From NCBI RefSeq assembly GCF_000315625.1, contig NW_005434587.1, forward strand, positions 297,027 through 340,249: 43,223 nucleotides of DNA, given 5' to 3'. A program made the translations under genes and the position numbers. The notes beneath the pieces were generated by a model. The model was not told where the DNA came from. It saw only the letters and a program-made list of their open reading frames with translations, and made no database searches. Positions 42,059-43,223 of the stretch are shown here, one piece after another. Position 1 is the first letter of the stretch; each line of letters starts with the position of its first letter. Source of the stretch: Guillardia theta CCMP2712. Taxonomy: Eukaryota > Cryptophyceae > Pyrenomonadales > Geminigeraceae.

Positions 42059-43223
42059 TCACATCGCTCTCGTCCGCTGCTTCTTGTGCCCCTGGTTCAT
42101 CTCCTCCTGGTTGGATTTGGTTTGCCGAAGCTGCCGACCTGAGAGAAGATGAGAAGAGCAGATAGAAGAAGAAGAGCAGAGAGAAAAGAGGAGGAAGAAG
42201 AGCACATAAAGGAGGGTAGAAGTTATGAAGCCAACCATGAAGACACGTACGATGAGATAGAGAGAGATGAAGGTGGGCAAGGAGGGAAGGAGGAAACGAA
42301 GAAAGGAGGGAGGGAAGGAGGGAGGGAAGTAGGAACGAGGAGAGGGAATGAGGAACGAGGAGAGGGAATGAGGATGGAGTGCAACCGGCTTGGGCTTGTT
42401 GATGATGTCCTTGCACTTGGGGATGTGTCTGCGTGCTGTCTCCTCTGATAGCGAAATCAACGAGGGAAGCGCAAGAGCAGAAAAGGCAAGGAAATGCAGA
42501 GACGGAGAAGAGAAGGGGGAGGGGACAAGGGGAGGAGTGAGGAGGAGGAAGGAGTGTGAGAAAGGAGGGACAAGGAGGGACGAAAGAGGGATGTGAGAAG
42601 GGAGGAGAGGGAAGTGAAGTGAGAAAGGGAGCGACAGGGGAGGAGGACTCCACCTGCAAATTTTCGTCCGCAATGCGGGCAGGGGACGCGATCGTCTACT
42701 GAATGTGTCTCCTCGAACTGAGCAGAGCGTCATGAAAGCTAGTTGAAGAGAAAGAGAAGGAGAAGGGAAGAGGTCAAGGTACAAGAGAGAAGAGGGAAAG
42801 GAAGGGGAGGGGGAGGGGAGGGAGACGAGAAAGTGGTGGCGGAGGACAGAAGGAGAGTTGGAGTTGAAGCGAGAGGGGAGGAAGAGAGGGAAGAAGAGGA
42901 GGAAGTGGAAGGGAGGGAGCGATTGGATGGAAGGAGCCTCGACCTTGAGGGTACGGATATCGACACCCTACAAAAATCAAGTCAGGTAAGAAGAAGTTGC
43001 TGACTTGGAGACAGAAATAGAGGAGGGGAGAGGGGGAAGGGGGATGGGGAGGGAGGATTGGAGAGGAAAAGGGAGGGAGGGAGTGGAGAGGATAGGTCAG
43101 GGAAGGGGCGGGGATGGAGGAGAGGAGAAGAGAGGAAGAGAAGAGAGAACGAAAGGGGGGCAGGAGGGTAAACCTCTTTCTCTGCTTGTGTGATGATTTT
43201 TGCGTTTCTTATCGCAGCTCTGC
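42059..43223 (-). CDS. C2HC zinc-finger protein (ZNF474-like), 5' end outside window
   Basis: Exons 43223(+)-43174 (probable), 42967-42944, 42717-42654, 42444-42386 and 42130-42059, all phase-compatible. They code RAAIRNAKIITQAEKE, GVDIRTLK, a zinc knuckle with VPCPHCGRKFA then EETARRHIPKCKDI, and a basic tail KPKPLRQTKSNQEEM..KKQRTRAM. Cys-X2-Cys, then His and Cys at the expected spacing, match the C2HC finger of ZNF474/ZC2HC1 proteins. Function is unknown; some relatives are ciliary. The introns (73-255 nt, plus 206 nt upstream) are almost pure CTCC pyrimidine on the coding strand. The gene is convergent with the desaturase and starts beyond the window. Confidence 0.75.

Overview
This is nuclear DNA of a eukaryote. 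Genes sit on both strands and are cut into many short exons with GT-AG introns, most only about 42-58 nt long. There is no operon or ribosome-binding-site structure, and simple-sequence repeats are everywhere. The gene content suggests a photosynthetic alga with a complex plastid: a front-end fatty-acid desaturase, a PPDK regulatory protein with an N-terminal signal sequence, and animal-like LamG, TIG, TSP1 and 7TM proteins. A cryptophyte such as Guillardia theta is my best guess; that is inference, not identification. I built the spliced models by hand from splice sites, reading-frame phase and family motifs. Seven close with every intron phase matching and the coding length divisible by three.

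Layout. 1-2750 (-): a GPR180/TMEM145-like 7TM gene, cut by the left edge, with microsatellite-filled introns. 3691-6639 (+): coiled-coil exons, probably one gene split by a GC-rich repeat. 7040-7500: GC-rich repeat. 7590-8251 (+): a 91-residue unknown protein. 8349-10431 (-): type-2 methionine aminopeptidase, 18 exons. 11170-13791 (+): three-RRM RNA-binding protein with a prion-like tail. 14898-17065 (-): UBA-like x3 plus PPPDE peptidase, 16 exons. 17066-19039: non-genic, with a second GC-rich repeat. 19040-23061 (+): secreted LamG/TIG protein, 17 exons. 23952-26789 (+): PPDK regulatory protein fused to two LOV-like PAS domains. 27330-32207 (-): signal sequence, PUB-like domain, coiled coil and beta-helix, 17 exons.

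The right third is repeat-rich. An exact-looking 467-bp direct repeat (32416-32882 and 35793-36259) brackets a TSP1/LamG gene at 33348-35236 that appears damaged. It is followed by an unassigned ORF (36543-37187), a compact caspase-like gene (37477-37988, -) and a large GC-rich block plus TACCCC-rich DNA (38080-39360). A complete front-end desaturase (39379-41935, +) and the 3' part of a C2HC zinc-finger gene (42059 to the right edge, -) close the window.

The most interesting object is the PPDK-RP/PAS fusion. A 47-nt intron joins the bifunctional kinase/phosphorylase domain to two LOV-like domains that both lack the photoactive cysteine. If that intron is retained, translation stops after a normal stand-alone PPDK-RP. 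No tRNA, rRNA, CRISPR array or complete transposon was recognised.
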